Counted from the stretch's first letter, positions 10,156 to 18,711 are shown. The stretch: 64,000 nucleotides of DNA from CAWJJM01 sp963843275 (GCA_963843275.1 CAWJJM010000012.1:1972332-2036331), one strand, 5' to 3'. Notes: generated from the letters alone by a model not told the origin. A program made the numbers and translations.

Positions 10156-11521
10156 TTACAGGTCGGCGGCCTCGAGCACGGCACCGCCGGAGCGGATCAC
10201 CTCGGCGTAGAAGCGGCCGCTGGCCTTGATGGTGCGGCGCTGGGTGGCGAAATCGACGGCGACGAGACCGAAGCGCTTGGAGAACCCCTGCGCCCACTCG
10301 AGGTTGTCGAGCAGCGACCAGACGAAGTAGCCGCGCAGGTCGACGCCGCCGGCGAGGGCGCCGGCGACGACCCGCAGGTGGTCGCGCAGGTAGGCGACGC
10401 GGCGGGGGTCGTCGACCGTGCCGTCGGGGCCCGGCGGCGGGTCGGCGAAGGCGGCGCCGTTCTCGGTGACGTAGAGCGGCGGCGTCTCGTAGCGCGCGAC
10501 GACGGCGGCGAGCACCTCGCCGAGACCCTCCGGATAGACCTCCCAGCCGAGCTCGGTGTGCGGCGCTCCCTCCTGGACGACCCGCGCCGCCCGGGTGGGC
10601 CAGGTCCCCGGGTCGTCGCGCACCACGTTGCGGCTGTAGTAGTTGATCCCCAGCCAGTCGGGCGGCGCGATCAGCCCGGGCGCCGCGGCGGCGAGGCCGT
10701 CGTCCCAGGCCTCGCCGAACACCTCGGCGAGCTCCTCGGGGTAGCGGCCGAGGAAGACCGGGTCGAGGTACCAGCGGTTCATCGCGGCGTCGGCGCGGCG
10801 GGCCGCGGCGCGGTCGGCCGGGGCGTCCGACGGCCGGGTGCTTGGGCTCGAGGTTGACCACCAGGCCGACGCGCCCCGCCGCGCCCGCGGCGCGCAGCGC
10901 CCCGGCACCGGCGCGGTGGGCGGCGAGCAGGTGGTGGGCGGCGCGCACCGCCTCGAAGGCGCTGCGGTGGCCCGGGGCGAGGGTGCCGTGCAGGTAGCCG
11001 CCGTCGACCACCACCTAGGGCTCGTTGAGGGTCGCCCACAGCTGCGACGTCGGGGAGGGCCCGGGAGCAGACGTCGCGCGTAGTCGGCGAACCAGCCGGC
11101 GACGTCGGGGTTGAGCCAGCCGCCGCGGTCGTCGAGCGCCGCCGGCAGGTCCCAGTGGTAGAGGGTCGCCAAGGGCGCGATCCCGGCCTCGAGCAGGGCG
11201 TCGACCAGGCGCCGGTAGACGTCGAGCCCGGGGCCGTTCACCGCAGCCGCGGCCGGCCGGCAGCACGCGGCTCCAGGAGATCGAGAAGCGATAGGCCGCC
11301 AGCCCCAGCGCGCTCATCAGGGCGACGTCCTCGGGCCAGCGGCGGTAGTGGTCGCAGGCCACGTCGCCGGTGTCGCCACCGGCCACCCGGCCGGGGGTGT
11401 GGGTGAAGCGGTGCCAGATCGAGGGGCCGGCGCCGTCGGCCAGCGGCGAGCCCTCGACCTGGTAGGCGGAGGTGGCCGCGCCCCACAGGAAATCCGCCGG
11501 GAAGGGGGCGTCCGGGCTCAG
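10156..11521 (-). pseudogene. GH1 beta-glucosidase, interrupted by four insertions and an amber codon
   Basis: All landmarks of a ~453-residue GH1 enzyme are present but spread over frames. They are FLWGAATSAYQVEG at the N-terminus, YRFSISWSRV, TLYHWDLP, the acid/base motif TLNEP, the nucleophile motif YVTENGA, and the C-terminal SLLDNLEWAQGFSKRFGL. Frame changes near 11,248, at two places near 11,050-11,070, and near 10,835 each correspond to one extra base. TAG at 11,015-11,017 replaces the Trp expected after Asn-Glu-Pro. The start may be the CTG at 11521 overlapping the ATPase stop (CTGA), with GGAGGG upstream. No ATG or GTG is available there. The enzyme would hydrolyse imported cellobiose-type beta-glucosides in the cytoplasm. 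Sequencing error and genuine decay cannot be separated here. Confidence 0.8.
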
Positions 11522-12625
11522 GCCGCCACGCCCTCCTCCCCGAGCCGGGTCGCGGTGGCGGCGTCGAACAGGTGGAGCGCCTCCGGGTCGAGCGTCAGCT
11601 CGATGCGCGAGCCGATCGGCGGCACGCGCTCCGGCCCCAGCCGCGCCACCAGGAGCTGCCCGCCGCTGCGGGCGTGGACCACCACCTCCGAGCCCAGCGG
11701 CTCGGCGAGCTCCACCTCGGCGGGGAGCCGCGCCCCCGCGGCGCCGGCGCCCGCCTCGCGCACCTGCTCGGGGCGGATCCCCAGGACCAGCTCGCGGCCC
11801 GCCGACCGCCCCACCGCGCCGCGCGCCTCGGCCGGCACCGGCACCTCGAAGCCCTCGCCGGCGAGGGTCGCCCCGTCGCCGGCCAGCCGCACCGGCAGCA
11901 GGTTCATCGGCGGGCTGCCCACGAAGCCGGCGACGAACAGGTTGCGCGGCCGCCGGTAGACCTCGAGCGGGGTGCCGACCTGCTGCAGCCGACCTTCGTT
12001 GCATCACCGCGATGCGGGCGCCCATGGTCATCGCCTCGATCTGGTCGTGGGTGACGTAGAGGGTGGTGGCGGCGAGGCGCTTCTGCAGGCGCACGATCTC
12101 GGCGCGCATCTGGGTGCGGAACTTGGCGTCGAGGTTCGACAGCGGCTCGTCGAACAGGAAGGCCTTCGGGTGGCGGACGATGGCGCGCCCCACCGCCACC
12201 CGCTGCCGCTGGCCGCCGGAGAGCTCCTTGGGGAGGCGGTCGAGCAGCTCCCCGAGGCCGAGGATCTCCGCCGCCTCCTCGGTGAGCCGCTCGCGCTCGC
12301 TGCGCTCGACCTTGCGCACCTTGAGCCCGTACTGGAGGTTCTGCCGCACCGTCATGTGGGGGTAGAGGGCGTAGCTCTGGAAGACCATGGCGATGTCGCG
12401 GTCCTTCGGCGACAGGTCGTTGACCACGCGGCCGCCGATCGAGATGGTGCCGGCGCTGATCTCCTCGAGGCCCGGCGACCATGCGCAGGACCGTCGACTT
12501 GCCGCAGCCCGACGGCCCCACCAGCACCATCAGCTCGCCTTCGCGCACCGTCAGGTCGACCGCGTCGACGACGGTCAGCGTCGCCGTAGCGCTTGCTACA
12601 CCCCCGACAGCTCGATCTCGGCCAT
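11518..12625 (-). pseudogene. Carbohydrate ABC transporter ATPase, MsmK/UgpC/MalK type (four single-base insertions)
   Basis: Reads as a ~367-residue ATPase once four extra bases are removed (near 12,598, 12,588, 12,475 and 12,000). It starts with ATG at 12625 (MAEIELSGV). Motifs are Walker A GPSGCGKST, Q-loop MVFQSYALYPHMTV, signature LSGGQRQRVAVGRA, Walker B FLFDEP, D-loop SNLDAK and H-loop THDQ. The C-terminal regulatory TOBE-like domain has PPMNLLPV and GIRPEQV, typical of the MalK/UgpC branch. It would power the permeases at 0.8-2.5 kb. It is followed directly by the GH1 gene, so hydrolysis and uptake genes are linked on this strand. Every break is an insertion and the protein sequence resumes exactly, which suggests either consensus error or very recent inactivation. 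Confidence 0.8.
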
Positions 12626-12757
12626 GTGCCCCCGATCATCGCACCAACCCCGGCGACGGCCAAGGCCGCCGGTAACGCCCGGCCACCCCGGGCGTCTGCA
12701 GTCGATGCACGGGGAGGGCCGTTCCGGCCGCCCCAGGGACCGGACGAGGAGGAGACC

Positions 12758-14563
12758 ATGCGACGAGCACGGAACGGCTGGCGGAACACGGTGGTGGTGG
12801 CGGTGGCGGGAGCGGCGCTCGCCGCGGGCGGCGCGGCCCGGGCGGCGATCTTCACGGCGGGGCCGGGCGGGGCGTACCCGACGATCCAGGCGGCGGTCGA
12901 CGCGGCCCTGGCCACCGCCGGCGACCACGAGGTGCGGGTGGCGCAGGGCCTGTACCCGGAGCGGGTGGTGATCGGCACGCCTGCGGGCGTGCTGCGGGTG
13001 AGCGGCGAGTGGCTGCCCGGCTTCACCTCGCGGGGCACCTCGCCCTTCCAGACCATCGTCGACGCCGGGGGCGCGGGCCGGCCGCTCCAGGTCTCCTGCG
13101 TGGCGGGCCGGGTGGTGGTGAGCGACCTGGCGCTGACCGGCGGCTACGTCGACGACGAGACCGTGGGGGGCGGCGCCGCCCTCGCCGCCCGCGGCAGCTG
13201 CGAGATCGACCTGGTGCACGACCTGGTGACCGGCAACACCGTGATCCAGACCTCCCCGCCCGCGGGGGGCGGAGCGCCCAACGGCGGCGGCATCCAGGCC
13301 TTCGCCACCGACGACGCCCGCCTGGCGCTGCGCGACAACGCCGTCTTCGACAACCACCTGGTCAACCACTCGACGGGCGGGGCGGCCGGCGCCGGCCTCG
13401 AGGCGGCCCTGTTCGGCGGCGCCCACCTCGAGCTGGCGCGCAACCGCTACGACGGCAACACCGCCGAGGCCGACGTCAGCGCCGCGCTCGGCGGCGGCGT
13501 CGCCATCTCCCTGTTCGAGAACGCGCGGGCGACGATCCACGAGGAGTCCATCCACGACAACGAGCTCAGCGGACCGGCCGCGGACGGATCGGGCCTCTTC
13601 CTGCAGGCCGTCTCCTGCGGCGATTGCCGCATCGAGATGTGGCGCCTCGAGGTGCGCGACGACCGCGGCGCCGTCGACGGCGCCCAGGCCCGCGTGCGGC
13701 TGACCCAGGGCGCCCATCTCGAGATGACCGACTCGCTGGTCGCCGGCGGGAGCGGGTCCGGCCTCGGCGTGGCGCCGGAGGGCGGAGAGGTGGTCCTGAC
13801 CAACCTGACCGTGGCGCGGCACCCCGGCGTCGGGTTGCGGCTCGAGCCCACCGTCGGGCCGGCCCCCCGGGTCACCAACACGCTGGTGTTCGGCAACTCC
13901 CCGGAGCTGATCGGCCCCGCGCTGGGGCCGTCGAACCTGGTCGGCGTCGACCCGGTGTTCTTCGACTTCTCAGGCGGCGACTTCCACCTCGCCCCCGGCT
14001 CGCCGGCGATCGACGCCGGCGAGGACGCGCCGCCCGACGGTCTCGGCTCCCACGACCTCGACGGCGACCCCCGGGTGCTCGGCGCGCACGTCGACGTGGG
14101 CGCCTACGAGGCCTGGTCGGACACCTGCTACGTCGACCGCTTCGGCTCGCTGCCGTTCGTGGCACGGACGGCGCCGGTCTGCTCGTGCTTCCGCGACGAC
14201 GTGCTGCGCAACCTCGGCTGCGGCTTCACCCTGCCGGGCTTCTTCGTCGACGTCCAGGTTCCCGGGATCGTCTTTCCCGGCGACGACTTCGGCGCCGCCT
14301 GGACGATCCACCCCTGGGGTCCGGTCGACGGTCCCTACCAGGTGGAGGTGAGCGTGGTGCTGCCGGGCGGCAAGGAGCTGCCGCTGGGGGGCTTCGGCGG
14401 CAAGCTACGCCAGGGCAAGGACGAGCGGCAGAAGCTCAAGGGCCTGGTGGCGCCGGAGCTTCCCGCCCGCCTGCGCTTCCGGGTGCTGCAGCCCGGCGGG
14501 CAGCAGCCCGCGGTGTCGCTGGTCGAGCTGCTGCTGCCGGCGATCCAGGTGGGCGAGCAGTAA
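12758..14563 (+). CDS. Secreted right-handed beta-helix protein (paralogue B)
   Basis: 601-residue exported protein. The ATG at 12758 is preceded by GAGGAGGAGACC, and a signal peptide ends near ARAAIF. It matches paralogue A from end to end. Both have PTIQAAVDAAL at the helix entry, CEIDLVHDL in the first coils, the SNLVGVDPVF/AIDAGED/VDVGAYE segment at about 430-475, and a C-terminal Cys-containing domain with LGCGFTLPG, VPGIVFPG and KDERQKLK. The coils have Asn and Asp at turns, as in parallel beta-helix proteins. No catalytic site is evident. The two copies sit on opposite strands and bracket the ABC-ATPase/GH1 pair, possibly by inverted duplication. A cell-surface or polysaccharide-contact role is inferred. 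Confidence 0.8.
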   Translation: MRRARNGWRNTVVVAVAGAALAAGGAARAAIFTAGPGGAYPTIQAAVDAALATAGDHEVRVAQGLYPERVVIGTPAGVLRVSGEWLPGFTSRGTSPFQTIVDAGGAGRPLQVSCVAGRVVVSDLALTGGYVDDETVGGGAALAARGSCEIDLVHDLVTGNTVIQTSPPAGGGAPNGGGIQAFATDDARLALRDNAVFDNHLVNHSTGGAAGAGLEAALFGGAHLELARNRYDGNTAEADVSAALGGGVAISLFENARATIHEESIHDNELSGPAADGSGLFLQAVSCGDCRIEMWRLEVRDDRGAVDGAQARVRLTQGAHLEMTDSLVAGGSGSGLGVAPEGGEVVLTNLTVARHPGVGLRLEPTVGPAPRVTNTLVFGNSPELIGPALGPSNLVGVDPVFFDFSGGDFHLAPGSPAIDAGEDAPPDGLGSHDLDGDPRVLGAHVDVGAYEAWSDTCYVDRFGSLPFVARTAPVCSCFRDDVLRNLGCGFTLPGFFVDVQVPGIVFPGDDFGAAWTIHPWGPVDGPYQVEVSVVLPGGKELPLGGFGGKLRQGKDERQKLKGLVAPELPARLRFRVLQPGGQQPAVSLVELLLPAIQVGEQ

Positions 14564-14575
14564 CCGGCCCCGGGC

Positions 14576-14608
14576 GGTACGGGCGGGGCCGGCCGGCCCG
14601 CCCGTACC
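14576..14608. terminator. Strong bidirectional GC hairpin
   Basis: Perfect 12-bp inverted repeat (arm GGTACGGGCGGG) with a 9-base loop, followed on + by a pyrimidine run. It lies between the convergent beta-helix and flavoprotein genes, whose stops are 12 bases upstream and 8 bases downstream of it. It is a good terminator candidate for both strands. Confidence 0.6.
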
Positions 14609-14616
14609 CTTCCCTC

Positions 14617-15066
14617 CTAGCTCTCGCCGGGGGGCCCGAAGGCTCGGCCGGTCGCCCACAGCGGCGTGATGCGCCAGACCCGCACCTCCCCGGCGTCGAT
14701 CCGCGGCTCGAGCGCCGTCCGCCACCACTCCGGCGCCGCTCCGACCTGCGGCGCCAGCGCGGCCAGCGCCGCGGCCCGCACCGCCGGGTCCGCCACGATC
14801 TCCCAGTGCCCCTCCCCGGTCACGCTGCGCCAGGCGTAGACGCCGGTCGCCGCGGAGCTGTCCACCTGGAAGGCGACGCGCGGCGAGCGGCTCCCCAGCC
14901 CGGTCTTGCGGCCGGCCCCGGTCACCCCGACGAGCGCCCCGTCGAGCCAGGCGTAGCCGAGCGGCACCAGGTAGGTCGCCTCGCCGTCGCGGAAGGCCAC
15001 CCGCACCACCCGCCCGGCGGCCAGCACGGCCGCCGTCGCGGCGGCCTCGAGATCGCGCTCCGGCAC
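14617..15066 (-). CDS. Pyridoxamine-5'-phosphate oxidase-like flavin-binding protein
   Basis: 149-residue split-barrel protein of the PPOX/flavin-nucleotide-binding class (nitroimidazole-resistance-like group). The pattern is RVAFRDGEATYLVPLGYAW, then a G-rich loop, then RKTGLGSRSPRVAFQVD, then AWRSVTGEGHWEIV. These segments form the FMN-binding barrel in the family. The start is taken as the GTG at 15066, just 12 bases after the thioesterase stop, because open frame further upstream lies inside the thioesterase gene. Reductase or oxidase substrates cannot be told from sequence. It is probably co-transcribed with the upstream thioesterase and ends at a strong hairpin. Confidence 0.75.
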   Translation of the reverse strand: MPERDLEAAATAAVLAAGRVVRVAFRDGEATYLVPLGYAWLDGALVGVTGAGRKTGLGSRSPRVAFQVDSSAATGVYAWRSVTGEGHWEIVADPAVRAAALAALAPQVGAAPEWWRTALEPRIDAGEVRVWRITPLWATGRAFGPPGES

Positions 15067-15077
15067 CGCCGCCGCCC

Positions 15078-15509
15078 CTAGCTCCGCCGGCCGGGCCCCG
15101 GCTCGGGGACCAGCGGGAAGGCGCCGGCGACCTCCGGCGGGATCGCCCTGGGGCGGCGGCCGACGGCGTCGACGAAGACCCAGTCGGTCCAGCCGCGGGC
15201 GGCGACGGCGCCGTCGCGCTCGCGCACCACCTCGGTGCGGCGCAGCGAGCGGACCCGACCCATCGTCGCCACCCAGGTGCGCACCTCGACCGCCTCGCCG
15301 GCCTCGACCGGGCGCAGGTACTCGACGCGATGCTCGCGGACCACCCAGGTGGCGCCGGCGGCGCGGGTGGCCGCGGTGCAACCGGCCGCCGCCGCGTGCG
15401 CCGTCGCCGCCTCCTGGAGCCAGCGCACGTAGACCACGTTGTTGACGTGGCCGTTCGCGTCGACGGCATCGGGTCCGGCGACCCGACGCTGGCGGTGGAC
15501 CGGGTCCAT
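15078..15509 (-). CDS. Acyl-CoA thioesterase, 4HBT hotdog family
   Basis: 143-residue single-hotdog protein. The family start motif appears as DAVDANGHVNNVVYVRWLQEA, in which the Asp before the Gly-His-Val-Asn-Asn helix is the usual catalytic acid region. A conserved HRVEYLRP strand follows and then typical beta-strands (VEVRTWVATMGRVRSLRR). Such enzymes hydrolyse acyl-CoA or 4-hydroxybenzoyl-CoA thioesters. The actual acyl group is unknown. ATG at 15509. The flavoprotein gene starts 12 bases beyond its stop on the same strand, so they likely form a two-gene operon. Confidence 0.8.
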   Translation of the reverse strand: MDPVHRQRRVAGPDAVDANGHVNNVVYVRWLQEAATAHAAAAGCTAATRAAGATWVVREHRVEYLRPVEAGEAVEVRTWVATMGRVRSLRRTEVVRERDGAVAARGWTDWVFVDAVGRRPRAIPPEVAGAFPLVPEPGPGRRS

Positions 15510-15676
15510 GGCGAGGATCCTATCCCCCGGGCGGCGGCGCCCTCCGGGCCGGATCGGGCGGCTGTGGTACCGTCCGTTCGCTTCATTCGTTCAACTGTGG
15601 TCTGAGGTTCACGGGGCGCGCCCGCCGGCTCCCGCTCGGGGAGCGGCCGTGTCGCCCCACGACGGGAGGATCCTCC

Positions 15677-16432
15677 ATGTCCGGAAGAACGTGGATCGCG
15701 ATGGGGATGTGCGTGGCGCTGTGTGCCGGGGTGGCGAGCGCCCAGATGGACCAGAAGCCGGCCGAGTCCTACATCTACGCGACGTATTTCGAGTGCCCGA
15801 CGAACGACCAGTGGCTCGCCGACCGGATGCTCGAGGCGGCGGCGCAGGAGGTCTGGGACGGCGCCGTCGAGGCCGGCCGGATCACCGGCTGGGGTTGGCT
15901 GGCCCACAACACCGGCGGCAAGTGGCGCCGCGCCCTGTACTTCACGGCACCCAGCCTCGACGCTCTGGTCGACGCCGGCGGGATCAACGACGACGCCGCC
16001 CAGAAGGACCCGCGGGCCGCGATGAAGATGCAGCAGGTCTGCCCCGCCCACGTCGACTACATCTGGCACCGCAAGGCCGGCTCGCCGCCCGGAGGCAGCC
16101 GCGGCGCCTTCGGCTTCTCGGTGTACTACGTCTGCGACATCGGCAAGGAGAGCCGCGCCGACGAGATCGTCGCCGAGGACCTGGCGCCGATCTTCGACCG
16201 CCAGGTCGCCAGCGGCGCGCTGAAGTCCTGGGGCTGGAACGAGCACATCGTGGGCGGCAAGTACCGCCGCCTCGAGACGATGACCGGCGACGACGAGAAG
16301 GCGCTGCTCGCCGCCCGCGGCGCCATCATCGAGGAGATCGTGCAGAAGCACCAGGAGGTCGGCGACGAGTTCGACGCCATCTGTGGGCCGCACGAGGACT
16401 ACATCTGGGAGATCGTCCACGAGACGCCCTGA
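15677..16432 (+). CDS. Secreted protein with two tandem alpha/beta repeats, function unknown
   Basis: 251 residues with a clear signal peptide (cleavage near VASA-QM) and GGGAGGA before the ATG. The mature part is two copies of a ~110-residue unit. Copy 1 has YIYATYFEC, GWGWLAHNTGGKWRRALYFTA and CPAHVDYIWHRK. Copy 2 has FSVYYVCDIG, SWGWNEHIVGGKYRRLETMTG and CGPHEDYIWEI. The strand-helix-strand periodicity and the paired units suggest a fused dimeric ferredoxin-like (ABM/EthD-like) fold, but this is inference. Each repeat keeps Cys, Trp and His at matching positions. I do not recognise a named family. It stands alone, followed by a strong hairpin. Confidence 0.7.
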   Translation: MSGRTWIAMGMCVALCAGVASAQMDQKPAESYIYATYFECPTNDQWLADRMLEAAAQEVWDGAVEAGRITGWGWLAHNTGGKWRRALYFTAPSLDALVDAGGINDDAAQKDPRAAMKMQQVCPAHVDYIWHRKAGSPPGGSRGAFGFSVYYVCDIGKESRADEIVAEDLAPIFDRQVASGALKSWGWNEHIVGGKYRRLETMTGDDEKALLAARGAIIEEIVQKHQEVGDEFDAICGPHEDYIWEIVHETP

Positions 16433-16449
16433 GGCACCTCGATCCGCCG

Positions 16450-16482
16450 CCGTGGCCGGGGCCGCCCGCGGCCCGGCCACGG
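16450..16482 (+). terminator. GC hairpin after the two-repeat secreted protein
   Basis: Perfect 11-bp inverted repeat, arm CCGTGGCCGGG, with an 11-base loop, 17 bases after the stop codon. There is no U-tract. Confidence 0.5.
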
Positions 16483-16645
16483 CTCTGCACGACAGGGCGG
16501 AGGGCGGCGTGGCGGCAGGGGCGCGAGGCGGGACGGGCGGGGCGACCGCGAGGTCGCCCGAGCCCGCCCGACCGAGCCGCGAGGCGGCGGACGCGCCCGC
16601 CTCCGCCCTCGCGGACCTCTCCCCGGAGCGCGCTCCGCGCTCGCC
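16483..16645. other. Non-coding gap between convergent genes
   Basis: GC-rich spacer between the hairpin and the end of the subtilase gene. Open frames cross it but have no start signal or recognisable protein. I see no further feature. Confidence 0.4.
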
Positions 16646-17830
16646 CTAGACCTGCGGAGCGCGCACCAGTCCCGCCCCCACGTCCACCGGGTCGAAGCCG
16701 GGGGCGAGGCCGTCGGTGGTGCACGAGCCGATCAGGCGGGCGGCCAGGAAGAGCGGGGTGAGCTGCCCCACGCCGCGCAGCTTCTCCACCCACAGGGCGG
16801 CCACCCCGGCCACGTGCGGCGTCGCCATGCTGGTGCCGCTCATCGACGCCAGACCGCCGCCCCGCCTGGCGGAGACGACCGCGACCCCCGGCCCCGCGAC
16901 GTTGGCGCCGGTGTTGGAGAAGTCGGCCACCGTGAAGCCGGCCGGCGACCGCCCCAGAGCGGCCACCGAGACGATCCCATCGGCCACCGCCGGCGGGCTG
17001 ACCGCGATCTCGAAGCCCGGATCGAGGTCGCGCCGGCTCTCGTTGCCCGCCGCCGCGGTGATCAGCGTCGCCGCCGCCTGGAACGACGCCAGCTCCCGCA
17101 CCAACGCGGCGAGCTTCTCGAAGACGTGCACGTTGGCGCGGTAGCCCTCGAGCGCCTTCGACGTCGCCACCACGTCCGGCATCCCCTGCGCCACCAGGGA
17201 CTTCTGGTAACCGGTGTAGTCGATCCCCAGCGACATCGAGATCACCTGGGCGCCCTGGTCGACCGCCCACTGGATGGCCTGGACGATGGAGACGCTCGAG
17301 CCGCCCTGCTGGCCGATCACCTTGCCGATCAACGCCCGGCCCACGCCGCGGGCGACGCCGATCCGCGTGTCGTCGACGTCGCGGCCGAAGACGGTGCCGG
17401 CGCAGTGGGTGCCGTGGCCGTGCTGGTCGCCGTCTCCCTCGCCGGTGAAGTCCCGCTGCACGAGGTCGACGCCGGCGAAGGCGGGATGGGCGGCGTCGAT
17501 GCCGGTGTCGAGGATGGCGACCACCACCCCGGCGCCGGTCGACGGCGAGGTGTCGGCGCCCACCGCGGCGACCCCCCAGGCGGTCTCCGCCGCGGCGGGC
17601 ACCGCGGGCGGCTCCTCCGCGACCGGCTCGACCAGCTGCATCGGCATCTCCGGCGCCACCGCCACCACGTCGGGTGCCGCGGTGACCTCGGGGAGGTCGC
17701 GGTGATCGAGCTCCTCGACGTCGACCTCCATCCCGGTGGCCGGGGTCGCCGTCACCGTCGCCGCCGCGCCGGCGAAGACGTCCCGGGTGCTCGCCCGCGG
17801 GCTCCGCAGGATCACGTGTCGCTCGCGCAT
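16646..17830 (-). CDS. Subtilisin-like serine protease (S8)
   Basis: 394-residue S8 peptidase. The catalytic triad is visible: Asp in VAILDTGID (about residue 110), His in HGHGTHCAGT (about 138) and Ser in MSGTSMATPHVAG (about 335). The oxyanion Asn lies in AAAGNES. An N-terminal ~80-residue acidic segment probably acts as a propeptide. No convincing signal peptide is present, so export, if it happens, is by another route. AGGAGG sits before the ATG at 17830. The leader carries an inverted repeat (17861-17890). The last 40 residues follow the active Ser helix and end the fold normally. It stands alone in its transcription unit. Confidence 0.85.
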   Translation of the reverse strand: MRERHVILRSPRASTRDVFAGAAATVTATPATGMEVDVEELDHRDLPEVTAAPDVVAVAPEMPMQLVEPVAEEPPAVPAAAETAWGVAAVGADTSPSTGAGVVVAILDTGIDAAHPAFAGVDLVQRDFTGEGDGDQHGHGTHCAGTVFGRDVDDTRIGVARGVGRALIGKVIGQQGGSSVSIVQAIQWAVDQGAQVISMSLGIDYTGYQKSLVAQGMPDVVATSKALEGYRANVHVFEKLAALVRELASFQAAATLITAAAGNESRRDLDPGFEIAVSPPAVADGIVSVAALGRSPAGFTVADFSNTGANVAGPGVAVVSARRGGGLASMSGTSMATPHVAGVAALWVEKLRGVGQLTPLFLAARLIGSCTTDGLAPGFDPVDVGAGLVRAPQV

Positions 17831-17860
17831 CGTCTGCCCTCCTTTCCTGGATCCAGGCGA

Positions 17861-17890
17861 CGCGGGATCCTCTGCACAAAGAATCCCGCG
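17861..17890 (-). promoter_or_regulatory. Inverted repeat in the subtilase leader
   Basis: Perfect 8-bp arms CGCGGGAT/ATCCCGCG around a 14-base loop, about 30 bases upstream of the start codon. It could be an operator or an mRNA hairpin. Nothing distinguishes these from sequence alone. Confidence 0.35.
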
Positions 17891-17915
17891 CCTACCTACT
17901 CATGGAAACGTGAAC

Positions 17916-18632
17916 TTACGGCAGGACTGGCGCCCGGGGAGCGACTTCGTTTCCGCCACCGGCGGTCGCGACGCCCGGCCGCAGCGCCCGGGCCGTCATC
18001 AGGCCCCACAACCAGCTGATGCGGTAGCGCTCGACCTCCACCGCCTCGAAGCCGGCCTCGTGCAGCAGCCGGGCGCAGTCGTCCCGGCCCCAGACCCGCC
18101 GATGGGCCCGCGAGACCCGTCGCAGCAGCCGGTCGCAGAGCCGGCAGGCCAGGTAGTCGTCACACCAGTCGGTGACGAGCAGCAGGCCGCCGGGCCGCAG
18201 GACGCGGCGGATCTCGCCCAGCGCCGCGGCAGGATCGGCGAGGTGGTGCAAGACGCTCGTCGAGACCACGCGAGCGAAGGTCGCCGCCGCGAAGGGCAGC
18301 CGCTCCGCCGGCGCGGCGACCAGGCGCGCCGCCTCGGCGAGGCGGGTCCGGGCCACCGCCAGCATGGCGAGGGAGGCATCGACCCCCGCGGCGTCCGTCG
18401 CCGGCTCCCGGGCCCGCAGGTCGGCGAGCAGCCGGCCGGTGCCGCAGCCGACGTCGAGCAGCGGCCCTCCCAGGCCGGGGAGACGTTCCAGGGTGGCCTC
18501 CACCGAGGCGCTCACGTAGTGCGACCAGCGCGCGTCATAGCGCGGCGCCAGGCGCGCGTACTGGCGCACCACGGCGTCGAGCCGCTCGCCGCCCGCTCCG
18601 GCGCGGCCGCGCTCCTCCGGACCCGGCTCCAC
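17916..18632 (-). CDS. Class I SAM-dependent methyltransferase
   Basis: 238-residue methyltransferase of the UbiE/Methyltransf_11 type. Motif I is LLDVGCGTGRLL (about residues 57-68). An acidic residue in AAGVDAS binds the SAM ribose. Motif IV is near PFAAATFARVVSTSVLHHL, and motif VI is LRPGGLLLVTDW. The substrate is not predictable. The start is a GTG at 18632 without an obvious Shine-Dalgarno. The C-terminal ~25 residues after ALRPG are low complexity and may be dispensable. It is divergent from the lipoprotein gene, with an 80-bp shared upstream region. Confidence 0.8.
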   Translation of the reverse strand: MEPGPEERGRAGAGGERLDAVVRQYARLAPRYDARWSHYVSASVEATLERLPGLGGPLLDVGCGTGRLLADLRAREPATDAAGVDASLAMLAVARTRLAEAARLVAAPAERLPFAAATFARVVSTSVLHHLADPAAALGEIRRVLRPGGLLLVTDWCDDYLACRLCDRLLRRVSRAHRRVWGRDDCARLLHEAGFEAVEVERYRISWLWGLMTARALRPGVATAGGGNEVAPRAPVLP

Positions 18633-18711
18633 GGCCGCAGAATGTCATGCCGTCACCCTGCGCGCCGCGGCCCGTCGCGCTAGATTGGACGAGATCGCGC
18701 TGCTGCCCGCC

